Source: Daphnia pulex (lineage: Eukaryota > Arthropoda > Branchiopoda > Diplostraca > Daphniidae). From it: a DNA stretch of 64,000 bases. A program made the position numbers and the translations under genes. Each line of letters opens with the position of its first letter. Within the stretch, counting starts at the first letter, position 1. The notes below the pieces were generated by a model. That model was not told the origin of the DNA and searched no databases. It worked only from the letters and a program-made list of their open reading frames with translations. The stretch is taken from the NCBI RefSeq assembly GCF_021134715.1, contig NC_060018.1, positions 8,945,501-9,009,500 on the forward strand, written 5' to 3'. Shown piece after piece: positions 8,907-21,126 of the stretch.

Positions 8907-10474
8907 ATGTGTTTCTTCTTCATTGTTGCTGCTTACGCCATTTTTCATCTTTAGCTGATGCATATACTCCAACAAATAAGTATACAGAATTTCTAGAATA
9001 GAATCGTAATTCATCGCAAACTTCTGACATCCCAACTCCAAGTGTAAGAAAACATTTAATATATAGTTCTTTCAACTGAAATTTTTTAATGTATTGATGG
9101 TTGATGGCCATTTGACACAAGTGATTTTATTTTTTGAATCTGTCTCTCCTTTTCCACGATAAACCTTTTCTAACTTGAAGTCTAGTTTTTAGATCACCAT
9201 AATTTTATTATCATTCGTTCTCAAATGTAATAGCATTGAACTACTAATAAAGTAATCTGGCTGTATTTTCACTCCTTTTAGGTAAATATTTTAACGGTTT
9301 TAACAGAAAATGGTTTTACAACTTTTGTTGACTTAATAATCAAAAGTGGATTGGAAGAAACTTTTTCTCAACCTGGTGAGATTATTTTTCTCTCTAATTT
9401 TCACGCGAGTAAAAAAGGCATTGTCGTTTAAACAGGACCATTCGTCGTATGGGCACCAACAAATGAAGTTTTTTCTGCAATTGATCGTGAAACTTTCAAT
9501 TCAATTTTGATTGATTCCAGTCTATTGAAAGACATTCTTACTTATCATCTGACATTGTTTGGGCAGCCTTACACTCTTATTTCTGCCATAAAAGATGAGC
9601 TAGCCCGACCAACAGTACAGGGTCAGGTAGTTCGCATCAATGTGTACCGTAAAAAAGGATCTTCTTTTGCTTCAAAACGAGTAAATATTGAACTATACAA
9701 ATATTTGCTGATAAAAGAATTAGTTTTAACATTGTCGTTAACTAGTCTGTAACCGTCAATGGAGCACTAGTGGTTAACACTTTTTCAGCAGGTGAAAGTA
9801 TTATCTACGTCATCGACAGGGTTCTAAACCCCAAGGATTTGGATTCTAGAAATACAAAAATTAATTATTTGAGAAAAAACCCAGAATTATCGATTTTCTT
9901 AAAAATCTACGATACTCTTGGTTTCTCCGAAGACAGTTTTAAATGTAAGAAGGTTAAATAAATTAAATAAGTTTAAGTTAACAAAATGTATTAAGTGACC
10001 TGTTATTAGCTCCGATGAAAACTGTGTTTGTTCCAACCAACGCTGCCTTCCAAGCTCTTCCTGCTAGTGAACTTGAAGCGCTGTTCGACAACAAAAAAGC
10101 TTTGTTGATTCTATTGAATACGTGTACGGCTTCTGGAACTTTCTATAGTCACGGACTCGTTTCTGGACCACTTCCTGTCTTTTCTGGTGATAACATCGAT
10201 ATGAATATAACTCCTGGTAAATTTACTCTTACATGATTTAAAATTGTTCTTTATCTTAAGTTAAACTTTACTAGAGACGAATAAAGATTAATTTTCAAAT
10301 TATTATATAGGTGGCATTGCCGTAGAAAATGCGAATATAATAAAGGCTGACATAACAACGTTGGATGCTGTAATTCACATTATTGATGCCGTTATTTCAC
10401 CCAGAGTAGGAGATTCTACCATTTCAAGTGACATTGAAAATCATTTCTTTATCAAACAGCATACATTTTATTAG
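8907..10474 (+). pseudogene. FAS1 (fasciclin) domain protein gene, copy a, broken in exon 1
   Basis: Six exons with the same structure as copy b; the ancestral product is about 348 residues with two FAS1 domains. Domain 1 shows the family motifs FVVWAPTNEVFSAI and, after an intron, VTVNGALVV and IIYVIDRVL. Domain 2 shows KTVFVPTNAAFQAL, NTCTASGTFYSHGL and ITTLDAVIHIIDAVI. The stop is at 10472-10474. FAS1 proteins are secreted or membrane-anchored adhesion proteins. Exon 1 has one T fewer than copy b in the signal-peptide codons, so the frame closes within about 16 codons, and a TGG codon has also become TAG at 8999-9001. Both lesions are shared with the copy-2 gene. Exons 2-6 stay open. Confidence 0.85.
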
Positions 10475-11862
10475 TTGCCTTTAACATGCTAAACTTAATG
10501 GGTGACTGAAAAAATTGGGTGATTATTATTTTTGTTTAATTTATTGTTATATTGTGAAAAAACTGGTAAATATGAAGGTATGATTCTACCCGTCTTCCGT
10601 ATTTTTTTAGCTTTATTATTTGTCCCACAATTATATTAACCCAAAAAGTTTTGAATTTATAAAATTGTGATTCAAAACTGGTATGGAAATTTAGGAAAGA
10701 CGATATGTCACGACGAAAATGCATGTATATTTTTCGGAAAAAAATTCCGTTCTAGGTTTCCATTTCCCCGACAAAATTTGTGTGAGGTCTTTAGTAATTT
10801 GGAATAAAAAATTTCTTGTTTATCAGATGCGATTGAAAAATTAATTCCCCAGCTTCTTTCTTTGAAAAAAAACTAAAAAAAGAAAATGGTTTGGACGTCA
10901 ACTTTTTCCTCGCAACGAAGTTCGTTTGAGCATGAAAAAAGACCTCAATTTTATCACTTGAATGATGTCTGAAAATGACATCCATACGACAACAGTATAA
11001 TAAGTCGAGTAAAAAAATGGTCACCATTCACGATAAAATAAAGAATATATTTGTTTCGAAGAACTTTTTTATATTATTGATTGGTTACTATATTTGAACA
11101 CTAAGAAATTTTTTTAGATTAAATATAGAATTTTTTTTTTATGACATGTAAATGATATCATTTTTATATTCCCAGTCATAGATTTGGAACTTATAAATAT
11201 CTTTTATGAACATTGATGTTTATTTTATGCCATAAAGATATCTATTCAGCGGAACAGTTTAATATACAATTTAAATGTATTTGGAAAAAAATGTCTTTAA
11301 AATCATTTTTACATAATTTTTCCCTTTCAAATTTATCCCATATTTATTTTTCAAAAAGTCGAGTTATTATTACTATTCATCCTATCAACACATATTTTGA
11401 AATTTCCTCGTTTGTCTTTTCTGTGATCGCAAAATATCATAGTTTTTTATCTGGAAAAATATTAATTACATTGTGCTGCAATAAATATAAATATCCTGTC
11501 TATTTCATGTATTTTCTTAAATATGTGAAAGTATGCTAAAATAGTATATGAATTGCAAATGTCAGTTTTGATATTTAGAAAATGATGTCGAATATTATAT
11601 ATCATTTTGACACGTGCTTCGTGAATCTCAATTAAATGTCATAAAAGTGGATGTCAATCTCACATCGTTGAGACATGCAAGGGTGATATCAATTTAATGA
11701 CATAAATTCTTACATCATTATGATATCAGAAAATAAATATCTTATAATACAACATAAAAAATATATAAAATACTTATCATTTATTACATGTAAAAAAATC
11801 ATGTCAATTATATGTATCGAAAACGTGACGAATGTTAAAATGACATTGGAATATGTATAGGC
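10475..11862. repeat. AT-rich 3' flank of FAS1 copy a (part of 4.2-kb tandem duplication)
   Basis: This is the downstream half of the tandem unit that recurs after copy b (19328 to about 20705) and copy 2 (40142 to about 41515). It is very AT-rich, with many short direct motifs such as tgtcaaaatgacat. ORFs of 78 and 108 codons recur in all three copies, but they look like chance open frames and have no family signature. Confidence 0.6.
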
Positions 11863-11909
11863 TCCCCTTGTTCACCTAGCTCTTTAACGTTCGATAAAAA
11901 TAACTAATG

Positions 11910-12769
11910 TAGGGGAGACCGGGGGCTATGTGGGACACGGGGCTAAAATGTACAGGGAAATTTTTATATGTACAATTTGTCATAAAATTACGATTTACAT
12001 ACAGCGTATGTTAAATGATGTTTTATTTATAATACAAAGTTTTTTTTCCTGAATTTTCGATTTTTTGTCGAGTTGTATGGGAAAAAACAAAAAAAAATGG
12101 GAATCGGAAAAAAAATTTCCGACGTTTTGTTTTTCATTTTCGTAACATTCTTTTAAATATTTTTATAGAACCCAGATAGCTGTTTGATAGGTTTTTTTTC
12201 CTAGTTTAAGATAATATTAATATTTTATAAAAATTGAGTTCCTAAGTATGATATATTTTAGTTTATTTGATGTTGTTTGGGTTCGGGTTAAACGGGACAT
12301 GGAAAACGGGATAAAACAGGTATTGCCAGATCAACGTTATTTCCAGAAAAACGCCCCCTGGCAACAACAACAAAGGAAAAATTATCAAAAAGACTTTTTT
12401 GATAGTATCTCCACTTCTACTTTACAAAATAAATAAAAAGACAGCAGTTCTGAAAGGGAAATGAATTTCCTTTTCAGCAGTGCATTATTTAATAAATATA
12501 ATTAAGCCGTTGCAGAGAAAATTGATGTTCCATTTTTCCCCCGGCTCTGTTCCGTTTAACCCAAAATTTTTTGTTTTCCGGCATTTTTTCATGTTGGCAT
12601 TTCATCATATAACTATTGAATGATTCAACGAAAAAAATTAAAAAAATAACCTAATGTTAATAAATGCCAGGGAATCACCCCTATACTTTGATTTTTTCAT
12701 AATTCTTAGTTTTATTTAAATGGCAGCGAAAAGAAAAAAAAATGTCCCACATAGCCCCGGTCTCCCCTA
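11910..12769. mobile_element. Inverted-repeat element with TA target duplication (GGGGAGACC family, member 1)
   Basis: The element proper is 11912-12767. Its left end reads GGGGAGACCGGGGGCTATGT and its right end is the reverse complement, ACATAGCCCCGGTCTCCCC, with TA on each side. The interior is AT-rich with no transposase. The TA duplication and termini fit a Tc1/mariner-type non-autonomous element. It separates the two FAS1 tandem units and is absent from copy 2. A relative is at 56696-57451. Confidence 0.8.
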
Positions 12770-13050
12770 TATGGAATGTAGGTTATCAATCTCTTTACCA
12801 CACTCTAAAAGTAAAAGTTTTTTATTTTTTATTTTTAGACTCACAAGAGAATTTCAAAATCACTTTTTGCCCAATTCCTCTCGAAATCTTTTTAATTTAA
12901 TTAACCAGGTTGCAAAACGCAAGGTATTAACTGCCAGGGATATAGCAACACGTTTTGCAACTAAAGTAAAAATTATGCGCACTTGTTTTAGCAAAGTAGA
13001 CGCACTTTCGTAATTGTGAAATCCCTACTCTTAGTATATCCCTACTTTTC
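12770..13050. other. Spacer before FAS1 copy b
   Basis: About 280 bp of AT-rich DNA between the TA-flanked element and the copy-b promoter. Homology to the copy-a upstream region starts only at about 13027, in ctcttagtata. No gene seen. Confidence 0.4.
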
Positions 13051-13087
13051 TATAAAACGGGATTCATTTTAAAAAGAAAAATCAGTT
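13051..13087 (+). promoter_or_regulatory. TATA box and initiator of FAS1 copy b
   Basis: TATAAAA at 13051-13057 and TCAGTT at 13082-13087, in the same arrangement as the other copies. The ATG is at 13134. Confidence 0.65.
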
Positions 13088-14486
13088 TTCTTCAGCAATT
13101 TACTCGTAAATAAAGTAAACCTCTTACCACAAGATGTGTTTCTTCGTCATTGTTGCTGCTTACGCCATTTTTTCATCTTTAGCTGATGCATATAATCCAA
13201 CAAATAAGTATACAGAATTTCTAGAATGGAATCGTAATTCATCGCAAACTTCTGACATCCCAACTCCAAGTGTAAGAAACCATTTAATAAATAGTTCTTT
13301 CAACTTAAAATTTTTAATGTATGGATGGTTGATGGCCATTTGACACAAGTGATTTTATTTTTTGAATCTGTCTCTCCTTTTCCACGATAAACCTTTTCTA
13401 ACTTGAAGTCTAGTTTTTAGATCACCATAATTTTATTATCATTCGTTCTCAAATATAATAGCATTGAACTACTAATAAAGTAATCTGGCTGTATTTTCAC
13501 TCCTTTTAGGTAAATATTTTAACGGTTTTAACAGAAAATGGTTTTACAACTTTTGTTGACTTAATAATCAAAAGTGGATTGGAAGAAACTTTTTCTCAAC
13601 CTGGTGAGATTATTTTTCTCTCTAATTTTCACGCGAGTAAAAAAGGCATTGTCGTTTAAACAGGACCATTCGTCGTATGGGCACCAACAAATGAAGTTTT
13701 TTCTGCAATTGATCGTGAAACTTTCAATTCAATTTTGATTGATTCCAGTCTATTGAAAGACATTCTTACTTATCATCTGACATTGTTTGGGCAGCCTTAC
13801 ACTCTTATTTCTGCCATAAAAGATGAGCTAGCCCGACCAACAGTACAGGGTCAGGTAGTTCGCATCAATGTGTACCGTAAAAAAGGATCTTCTTTTGCTT
13901 CAAAACGAGTAAATATTGAACTATACAAATATTTGCTGATAAAAGAATTAGTTTTAACATTGTCGTTAACTAGTCTGTAACCGTCAATGGAGCACTAGTG
14001 GTTAACACTTTTTCAGCAGGTGAAAGTATTATCTACGTCATCGACAGGGTTCTAAACCCCAAGGATTTGGATTCTAGAAATACAAAAATTAATTATTTGA
14101 GAAAAAACCCAGAATTATCGATTTTCTTAAAAATCTACGATACTCTTGGTTTCTCCGAAGACAGTTTTAAATGTAAGAAGGTTAAATAAATTAAAAAAAG
14201 TTTAAGTTAACAAAATGTATTAAGTGACCTGTTATTAGCTCCGATGAAAACTGTGTTTGTTCCAACCAACGCTGCCTTCCAAGCTCTTCCTGCTAGTGAA
14301 CTTGAAGCGCTGTTCGACAACAAAAAAGCTTTGAGAGCGTCAAATTTCGGCTTAAGCTTTTCTTATGCGCCGTTGCCTGTTTTACGAAATTGTGTCTTCT
14401 GCTATTTTGATTGTGTTCCGCGTTATTTGCAATAGCAGACAACCCAAGCAGTTAAATTTCACATGTGATCTCCATTGTCGACCAAA

Positions 14487-16186
14487 ATGTCTAAGAATTG
14501 CAGTTCAAGTAAAAGTAACGAAACTGGGCATCAAATTAATGTAGACAGCAACTCGACGGATGTTGGAAACCGTAAGTGTCTAAAGTAATTGATAAAATGT
14601 GCAAATCTAATGAATATCTTTGCAGTTGCTAGAGGATTTGAAAGAACAGTCGTCGTTTCAAATGCATCATCGATTCGTTTCCGATTTCCCATTACAAACC
14701 AGGTGGCTATTAATGTAATACCCTGTTTTTTTGCATCATCATTGCTTTATTATGTCAACAGGTGCGTCCAGTGGGTCCAATTCCAAGAAACTCATCATGG
14801 CAGTTGATGAATGACCAAGCCATTCGTAACTCTACTACTAACCCCAACATTAACTCAACACTTCTTCTAAATAATTACAAACCTGTAAAGCTAGTGCGTG
14901 TTGTTACACCAGGGAACACATTGGTATGGACAATTTCCTTAATATAACATATTTATGTGATTCGGTACTAAGAATAGAACATTTTTTCAGAGGTTAGGAC
15001 AAACGCCCAACATTAGACTAACGCAAATTAGAGTAACAAACCCCAACGTGCAGCTCAAGCAACCACAACAAAATAAGGTAGGCTAAATTATATGTCAAAA
15101 ATCAAAAATTTTAAATGTTATAACTTCAGGTGTTTATTTCTTTCGCGTAATCATATGCCTCTGCTGGACCAATTGTTCTTTTCCGAGGGGAAAGTCGTGG
15201 CGATCATCGCCCAATCGTCGACATAGATGCCCCAGAAGGAATAGTAAATTATTTAGATAGCGATACTGACAAAACCCATGTGAATGAAAGTGGTCCTTCT
15301 ACATCAAACAGCAGCGGTAAGACCAACGAAATGTTTCAAAATGAAACTGAAGTGCTTTCAATATTATTTCTATTTTCAGAGTCGTTGAAGGGCAAGACGA
15401 AGACAAGAAACAGATGGACAGAACCAGCTACGAAGAAAATGTTGGAAGTTTACGAGGCTTTAAAAAAAACCGGAACTGTCGAAACCTCACAAAAGGATGG
15501 CCTTGTGGACTGCGGTATAAACAACTCAAAAATTATTGTTTTTCTTTTTTTTTACATGTTCGAAATATTTTACATTGCGGAACAATTGGCCGACGACGGT
15601 TTTTCGTTTTCTGCAGCTCAATGTATGGACTAATTCAGTAAACTTCAAGGGCAATACCGCTCTCGTTTGGACTTCAAGGGGAAAAACCTCGACCCATGGG
15701 TACATCATGCTACTTTGCAACGGATTGAAGGAAACAAAGCTGAAAACAGCAGTGCTTTCGTCCGGGAAACTGGGACCAAACGAAAAGAAGAGGCTGATTA
15801 TCCAACCTCTGATTTAGATGTAAACTTACACTTTCAAATTTCATTTATATTTCGTCTTTTACTTAATTATTTATAAGCAAATCATTCATTTAATGCAGGA
15901 AGAAGACGAGTGCGGGTTATCGAACTCAAAGAGACGGAAGACGCAGGTTCCAAAGAAAAATGCTTATTTTTTGAAAGAACTTATTGAGAGGGAGAAGGAA
16001 GAAGCTGAAGAAAGAAGAAATAGGTATGAAGAACAAAAGATAAGGGATGATGCTGTTGCCGAACATATGAAGACAATTGCTGAACAAAGTTCAAAGAGAA
16101 CTGAGCTTCAAAAGTCCTCAACCGAAGCCTTGCGCCTACTTTCCGCTGCCCTTGTTCAGCACTTGACTCAACAGAAACCTGCTTAA
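14487..16186 (+). pseudogene. Harbinger ORF1: Myb/SANT-like DNA-binding protein
   Basis: A chain of exons from ATG 14487 with good splice sites: 14487 to about 14573, 14627-14702, 14762-14922, 14992-15078, about 15154-15315, 15380-15515, about 15577-15820 and 15899-16186. The segment RNRWTEPATKKMLEVYEAL is a Myb/SANT-like trihelix start, and the C-terminal exon is a charged coiled coil (ELIEREKEEAEERRNRYEEQ). In Harbinger elements this protein helps the transposase reach the nucleus and bind the ends. An in-frame TAA at 15631-15633 follows AAQCMD, inside the domain, and the acceptor near 15153 lacks a clear AG. The protein is probably not made whole. Confidence 0.75.
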
Positions 16187-16376
16187 TTTTTCAATATGAA
16201 TAATTTTTATTTAATTCCATGTCATGCTGCCATCAGAAATCAAAGTAGAGGAAATCCTGCAGTACAAACCTTTTCTGTCACCCTTTTCAATAAGACCATC
16301 AATTAATTTACTTCATTTCTTTCATTTGGCATTGTGATATATCGTAAGAAGTCAAATACACTCTTTGTTAATTTAT

Positions 16377-18804
16377 TCAGACAGGCACGAAATAACCTGC
16401 AAGTTCATCTCTTCTAATTTCAGCTTCATTTTCCAATTCAAAACCTCTATGATCATCATCTTCTATATCTTCATCCTCCAGTGGGTGGTCCCTTAGAAAT
16501 TCGGTCATGTTTACTGGCTCGAAAAATGGTTCATCAAGTACAAAGTTGTGTAAACAGCAGCAGGCAATTATTATATCCGACAGGTACTCTAAATTGTGCA
16601 CATCGATAACTTTAAGTCTCCTAAGTTTCGACTTGAGAAGAGCAAAGCATCGCTCAACTACTTGGCGGCTACGTCGCTGCATATAGTTGTACACCACCTC
16701 AAACTTGATCGAAATTAACAAAAAAATTATTTTGAGAAAAATTCAGATTGCTTTTTTAATATACCTGTTCCAGTGGATGGTCTAGTCGATAAGGAATCAT
16801 AACACGCGGCAGCAACGTGTAACCTCCATCAGCCAACAGAATGTAGTCTGTGTCGGCAAGCAGCATGTCAACATGTCGCCCGATAAAACTTTTCCTGAAT
16901 ATTCTAGAATCTTGCATTGACGATGGCCAGCCAGTGCTGGCATCCAGTATCCGTCGATTAGCGTCACATACCACTTGAAGGGAAACTCCAGGGAATCCCT
17001 TTCTATTAATGTAGCTTGTAACGTACCTTCTTCTTGGGGATTATTAGCTAATCTTACAGTACCCACCAAACTATTAGGTACACCCCCCTATTTTCAGTGC
17101 ATTCTTATGGCACTACGTGTCCTAGAAAAAATGCAATAACTCTTGAACCGCTTGAGCTAGATTTTTTTCCTTTTGGCCCTGAGTAGATCTAATGATGATC
17201 TACATTTTTTCTACACATGAAGTTGTCGTAGGATTAACCCCCACGGTGCTACGGTATCGTTCAGTTTATTAGGTACACCCGTTTTCCCCCCATATGCGCC
17301 GTGTTAAATACGGCGTTTTCAAAAATTTACAACAAATACTAAAAGTAAAGCTAAAATGTTTTTCTTGGTGCCAAAAGATGCAGAATTCTTCACTCTATAC
17401 GAATATAAAAAATTATTTACAATAAAATCAACTCAGAGAACCCTTCCCTATACCCTAAAGTTTTCTACTTCAAAATTTGTACTTTTTACTACACACTTGC
17501 ACTGTCGCCCCCATAGGTATTAGAAATTTCGACAAATTTTGAAGTGGAAAACTTTGAGGTATAGGGAAGGGTTCTCTGAGTTGATTTTATTGTAAATCAT
17601 TCTTTATATTCGTATAGAGTGAAGAATTGTGCTTCTTTTGGCACAAAGAAAAACATTTTAGCTTTACTTTTAGTATTTTTTGTAAATTTTTGAAAACGCC
17701 GTATTTAACACGGCGCATATGGGGGGAAAAGGGTGTACCTAATAAACTGAACGATACCGTAGCGCCGTGGGGGTTAATCCTACGACAACTTCATGTGTAG
17801 AAAAAATGTAGATCATCATTAGATCTACTCAGGGCCAAAAGGAAAAAAATCTAGCCCAAGCGGTTCAAGAGTTATTGCATTTTTTCTAGGACACGTAGTG
17901 CCATAAGAATGCACTGAAAATAGGGGGGTGTACCTAATAGTTTGGTGGGTACTGTATATACGTCGCGTCTATTGCACCTATATTTTTTTACAATTTTGGA
18001 ACTTAACTGAAGCTCATTTAAGACTGTAAATACACAAAGTTGGTAATTACCAAGAGCAAAAGGGAACCTAAACTGCGCAGAAATATTTGCATATTCATTT
18101 CTGGCTGGCCATGTGACGAATAGTTCACTGTGTTCCACAATTACACGACAGACTTTTCTCAAAACATGATGGGCACTTCCTGTGTATAACAAAATTTAAA
18201 GAATATAACAAATTGGTTACATGTAAAAAAATATGTTTACATGTGATAAAAAAAAAATTTTTACTTTCATGACTTATGTATGTAAGAAAGTTACAAGATT
18301 GTATACCTCTACAACGGTATCCGAAACGATGGGCAATCTCACGGAATGTTTCTGGAGTGCTTAGAGACCAAATCGCTAACAGCAGTTTATGCAAAATAGG
18401 TTCTCTTCCACTGTAAAATTGCTCCTCAAGATGCTGCCCTATCAAGTCATACAGTTCCTATATATCAAGAAATAGCAATGAAATACTGTCAGTCTAAAAT
18501 TACTAATTGAAAAATTATACCCGAAATCTCTGTCGATTCATACGAAAGTCCTCTGCAAATTGAACGTCTGCATACCTAAGTACCATGGCAGCAATTCACA
18601 TAATGCTTCCCTCCGATGCCTTCTTCTTTCTCTCATTTGCACAAACAACCATCTCAATACTGACGATCGACTTCGAGGACTTAGACATTTCAGACATCTG
18701 TTGAAAATCACTAAACTTTCTTCCTCGTCATAATCGATGTTTAAAAAAGGTTCCTGAATGCAGGCTGCGGCAAAAACCCCTGTCAATATCCGTATTTCTT
18801 CCAT
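16377..18804 (-). pseudogene. Harbinger transposase (HARBI1-like, DDE_Tnp_4), interrupted
   Basis: The frame starts MEEIRILTGVF at 18804. Later exons give FRMNRQRFR, the helix-turn-helix-like LLLAIWSLSTPETFREIAHRFGYR (read in two parts across 18300-18460), and GAIDATYI near 17970 with the first catalytic Asp. After the nested element come YINRKGFPGVSLQVVCDANR and DSRIF, then LLADGGY with the second Asp, and VVERCFALLKSKLRRL with the Glu; the end is at 16377. All three catalytic residues can be seen. However, an 898-bp element sits right after the first Asp, and the reading frame shifts by one base between it and YINRKG. The enzyme is dead. Confidence 0.85.
17055..17956. mobile_element. Foldback MITE with TA target duplication, nested in the transposase exon
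   Basis: The element proper is 17057-17954 (898 bp). It begins CAGTACCCACCAAACTATTA and ends with the reverse complement, flanked by TA. The two arms are each about 440 bp, so almost the whole element is one long imperfect palindrome centred near 17505. The CAGT termini and TA duplication fit a Tc1/mariner-derived foldback element. There is no transposase inside. It lies in the exon of the Harbinger transposase, so it inserted after, or together with decay of, that element. Confidence 0.9.
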
Positions 18805-19327
18805 TTTTCACAGCTACAAAAAAGGTAAATAACACTTGGACGGCGTCTCACAGTATGTGACAAATTGTCAATTATGCGGAACATATGAATGAACAATTTC
18901 TTATAACAGACAACGCCGGATAAGCAAAGCTTAAGCCGAATTTTGACGCACTCTTTGTTGATTCTATTGAATACGTGTACGGCTTCTGGAACTTTCTATA
19001 GTCACGGACTCGTTTCTGGACCACTTCCTGTCTTTTCTGGTGATAACATCGATATAAATATAACTCCTGGTAAATTTACTCTTACATGATTTAAAATTGT
19101 TCTTTATCTTAAGTTAAACTTTACTAGAGACGAATAAAGATTAATTTTCAAATTATTATATAGGTGGCATTGCCGTAGAAAATGCGAATATAATAAAGGC
19201 TGACATAACAACGTTGGATGCTGTAATTCACATTATTGATGCCGTTATTTCACCCAGAGTAGGAGATTCTACCATTTCAAGTGACATTGAAAATCATTTC
19301 TTTATCAAACAGCATACATTTTATTAG

Positions 19328-21126
19328 TTGCCTTTAACATGCTAAACTTAATGGGTGACTGAAAAAATTGGGTGATTATTATTTTTGTTTAATTTATTGT
19401 TATATTGTGAAAAAACTGGTAAATATGAAGGTATGATTCTACCCGTCTTCCGTATTTTTTTAGCTTTATTATTTGTCCCACAATTATATTAACCCAAAAA
19501 GTTTTGAATTTATAAAATTGTGATTCAAAACTTGTATGGAAATTTTAGGAAAGACGATATGTCACGACGAAAATGCATGTATATTTTTCGGAAAAAAATT
19601 CCGTTCTAGGTTTCCATTTCCCCGACAAAATTTGTGTGAGGTCTTTAGTAATTTGGAATAAAAAATTTCTTGTTTATCAGATGCGATTGAAAAATTAATT
19701 CCCCAGCTTCTTTCTTTGAAAAAAAACTAAAAAAAGAAAATGGTTTGGACGTCAACTTTTTCCTCGCAACGAAGTTCGTTTGAGCATGAAAAAAGACCTC
19801 AATTTTATCACTTGAATGATGTCTGAAAATGACATCCATACGACAACAGTATAATAAGTCGAGTAAAAAAATGGTCACCATTCACGATAAAATAAAGAAT
19901 ATATTTGTTTCGAAGAACTTTTTTATATTATTGATTGGTTACTATATTTGAACACTAAGAAAATTTTTTAGATTAAATATAGAATTTTTTTTTATGACAT
20001 GTAAATGATATCATTTTTATATTCCCAGTCATAGATTTGGAACTTATAAATATCTTTTATGAACATTGATGTTTATTTTATGCCATAAAGATATCTATTC
20101 AGCGGAACAGTTTAATATACAATTTAAATGTATTTGGAAAAAAATGTCTTTAAAATCATTTTTACATAATTTTTCCCTTTCAAATTTATCCCATATTTAT
20201 TTTTCAAAAAGTCGAGTTATTATTACTATTCATCCTATCAACACATATTTTGAAATTTCCTCGTTTGTCTTTTCTGTGATCGCAAAATATCATAGTTTTT
20301 TATCTGGAAAAATATTAATTACATTGTGCTGCAATAAATATAAATATCCTGTCTATTTCATGTATTTTCTTAAATATGTGAAAGTATGCTAAAATAGTAT
20401 ATGAATTGCAAATGTCAGTTTTGATATTTAGAAAATGATGTCGAATATTATATATCATTTTGACATGTGCTTCGTGAATCTCAAATAAATGTCATAAAAG
20501 TGGATTTTAATCTCACATCGTTTAGACATGCAAGGGTGATATCAATTTAATGACATAAATTCTTACATCATTATGATATCAGAAAATAAATATCTTATAA
20601 TACAACATAAAAAATATATCAAATACTTATTATTTATTACATGTAAAAAATCATGTCAATTATGTATCCAAAATGTGACGAATGTTAAAATGACATTGTA
20701 ATATGAATTAACATCACAATTATATCAAATTATGTGTTGAAAAAGTGACGAATGTCAAAATGACACTGGAATATGAATCTACATAAAAAGGATAACAAAT
20801 GCTACCTGGGACGGTAAAAAACCATATGTGAAAATTGATTATAAAACATACGGAAACAAAATGAAATGCCTTAGATATCGTTTCAAATGGTGATATCGTT
20901 CAAATTAAATTAACTAATCCATGTAGTTTACAAATAAATGTTTTGGAAAATATTTATAACTGTTTCCATATACAGCTTGAATCACGTATAAAACCATCAG
21001 TTTGGATAAAACTAGACCAAACAGAAGCATCTCTTAATCATAAGATCAATCATTATTATAAAAATAAAGAGTGTCCATAATTTTATGATTTTTTTCAAAA
21101 CCTTTAACCCTTGAAGTTTTCCGTAG
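19328..21126. repeat. AT-rich 3' flank of FAS1 copy b
   Basis: Up to about 20705 this matches the copy-a flank. The whole stretch matches copy 2 at 40142-41941. It contains many spaced motifs of the type tgtcaaaatgacac and atgatatca. No gene recognised. Confidence 0.55.

Larger units (their letters stand above)
14330..18956. mobile_element. PIF/Harbinger transposon with TTT target duplication
   Basis: The element proper is 14333-18953 (4621 bp). The left end begins GAGAGCGTCAAATTTCGGCT and the right end reverse-complemented begins GAGTGCGTCAAAATTCGGCT, so the terminal inverted repeats are about 28 bp or longer with few mismatches. TTT flanks both sides and occurs once at the empty site in copy 2 (39768-39770). 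A 3-bp duplication fits the Harbinger superfamily. It carries the two expected genes, convergently arranged: a Myb/SANT-like gene on plus and a DDE transposase on minus. A smaller TA-flanked element is nested inside. Confidence 0.92.
13134..19327 (+). pseudogene. FAS1 (fasciclin) domain protein gene, copy b, split by a Harbinger transposon
   Basis: Exon 1 is 13134-13271, exon 2 is 13510-13603, exon 3 is 13664-13908, exon 4 is 13974-14172, exon 5 starts at 14239 and resumes after the transposon at 18957, and exon 6 is 19164-19327. All introns are GT-AG and the phases fit, giving about 348 codons once the insertion is discounted. Exon 1 is intact here: a signal peptide beginning MCFFVIVAAYAIFSSLADA, with Trp where copies a and 2 have a stop. 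Two FAS1 domains follow. The 4.6-kb insertion at 14333-18953 interrupts the second domain, just after LEALFDNKKAL. It is the only copy with a good start and also the only one with the insertion. Confidence 0.88.

Noticed and set aside
10791-11027. 78-codon minus ORF repeated in all three FAS1 flanks
   Set aside because: Low-complexity Phe/Ser/Lys content and located in AT-rich flank. The only difference between copies is a replacement change. No family resemblance.
11213-11539. 108-codon plus ORF that recurs unchanged at 20066-20392 and 40880-41206
   Set aside because: It recurs because the whole flank is duplicated. It is AT-rich, Phe/Ile/Ser/Lys-biased, has no domain signature, and has no promoter or splice context, so it is probably a chance frame.
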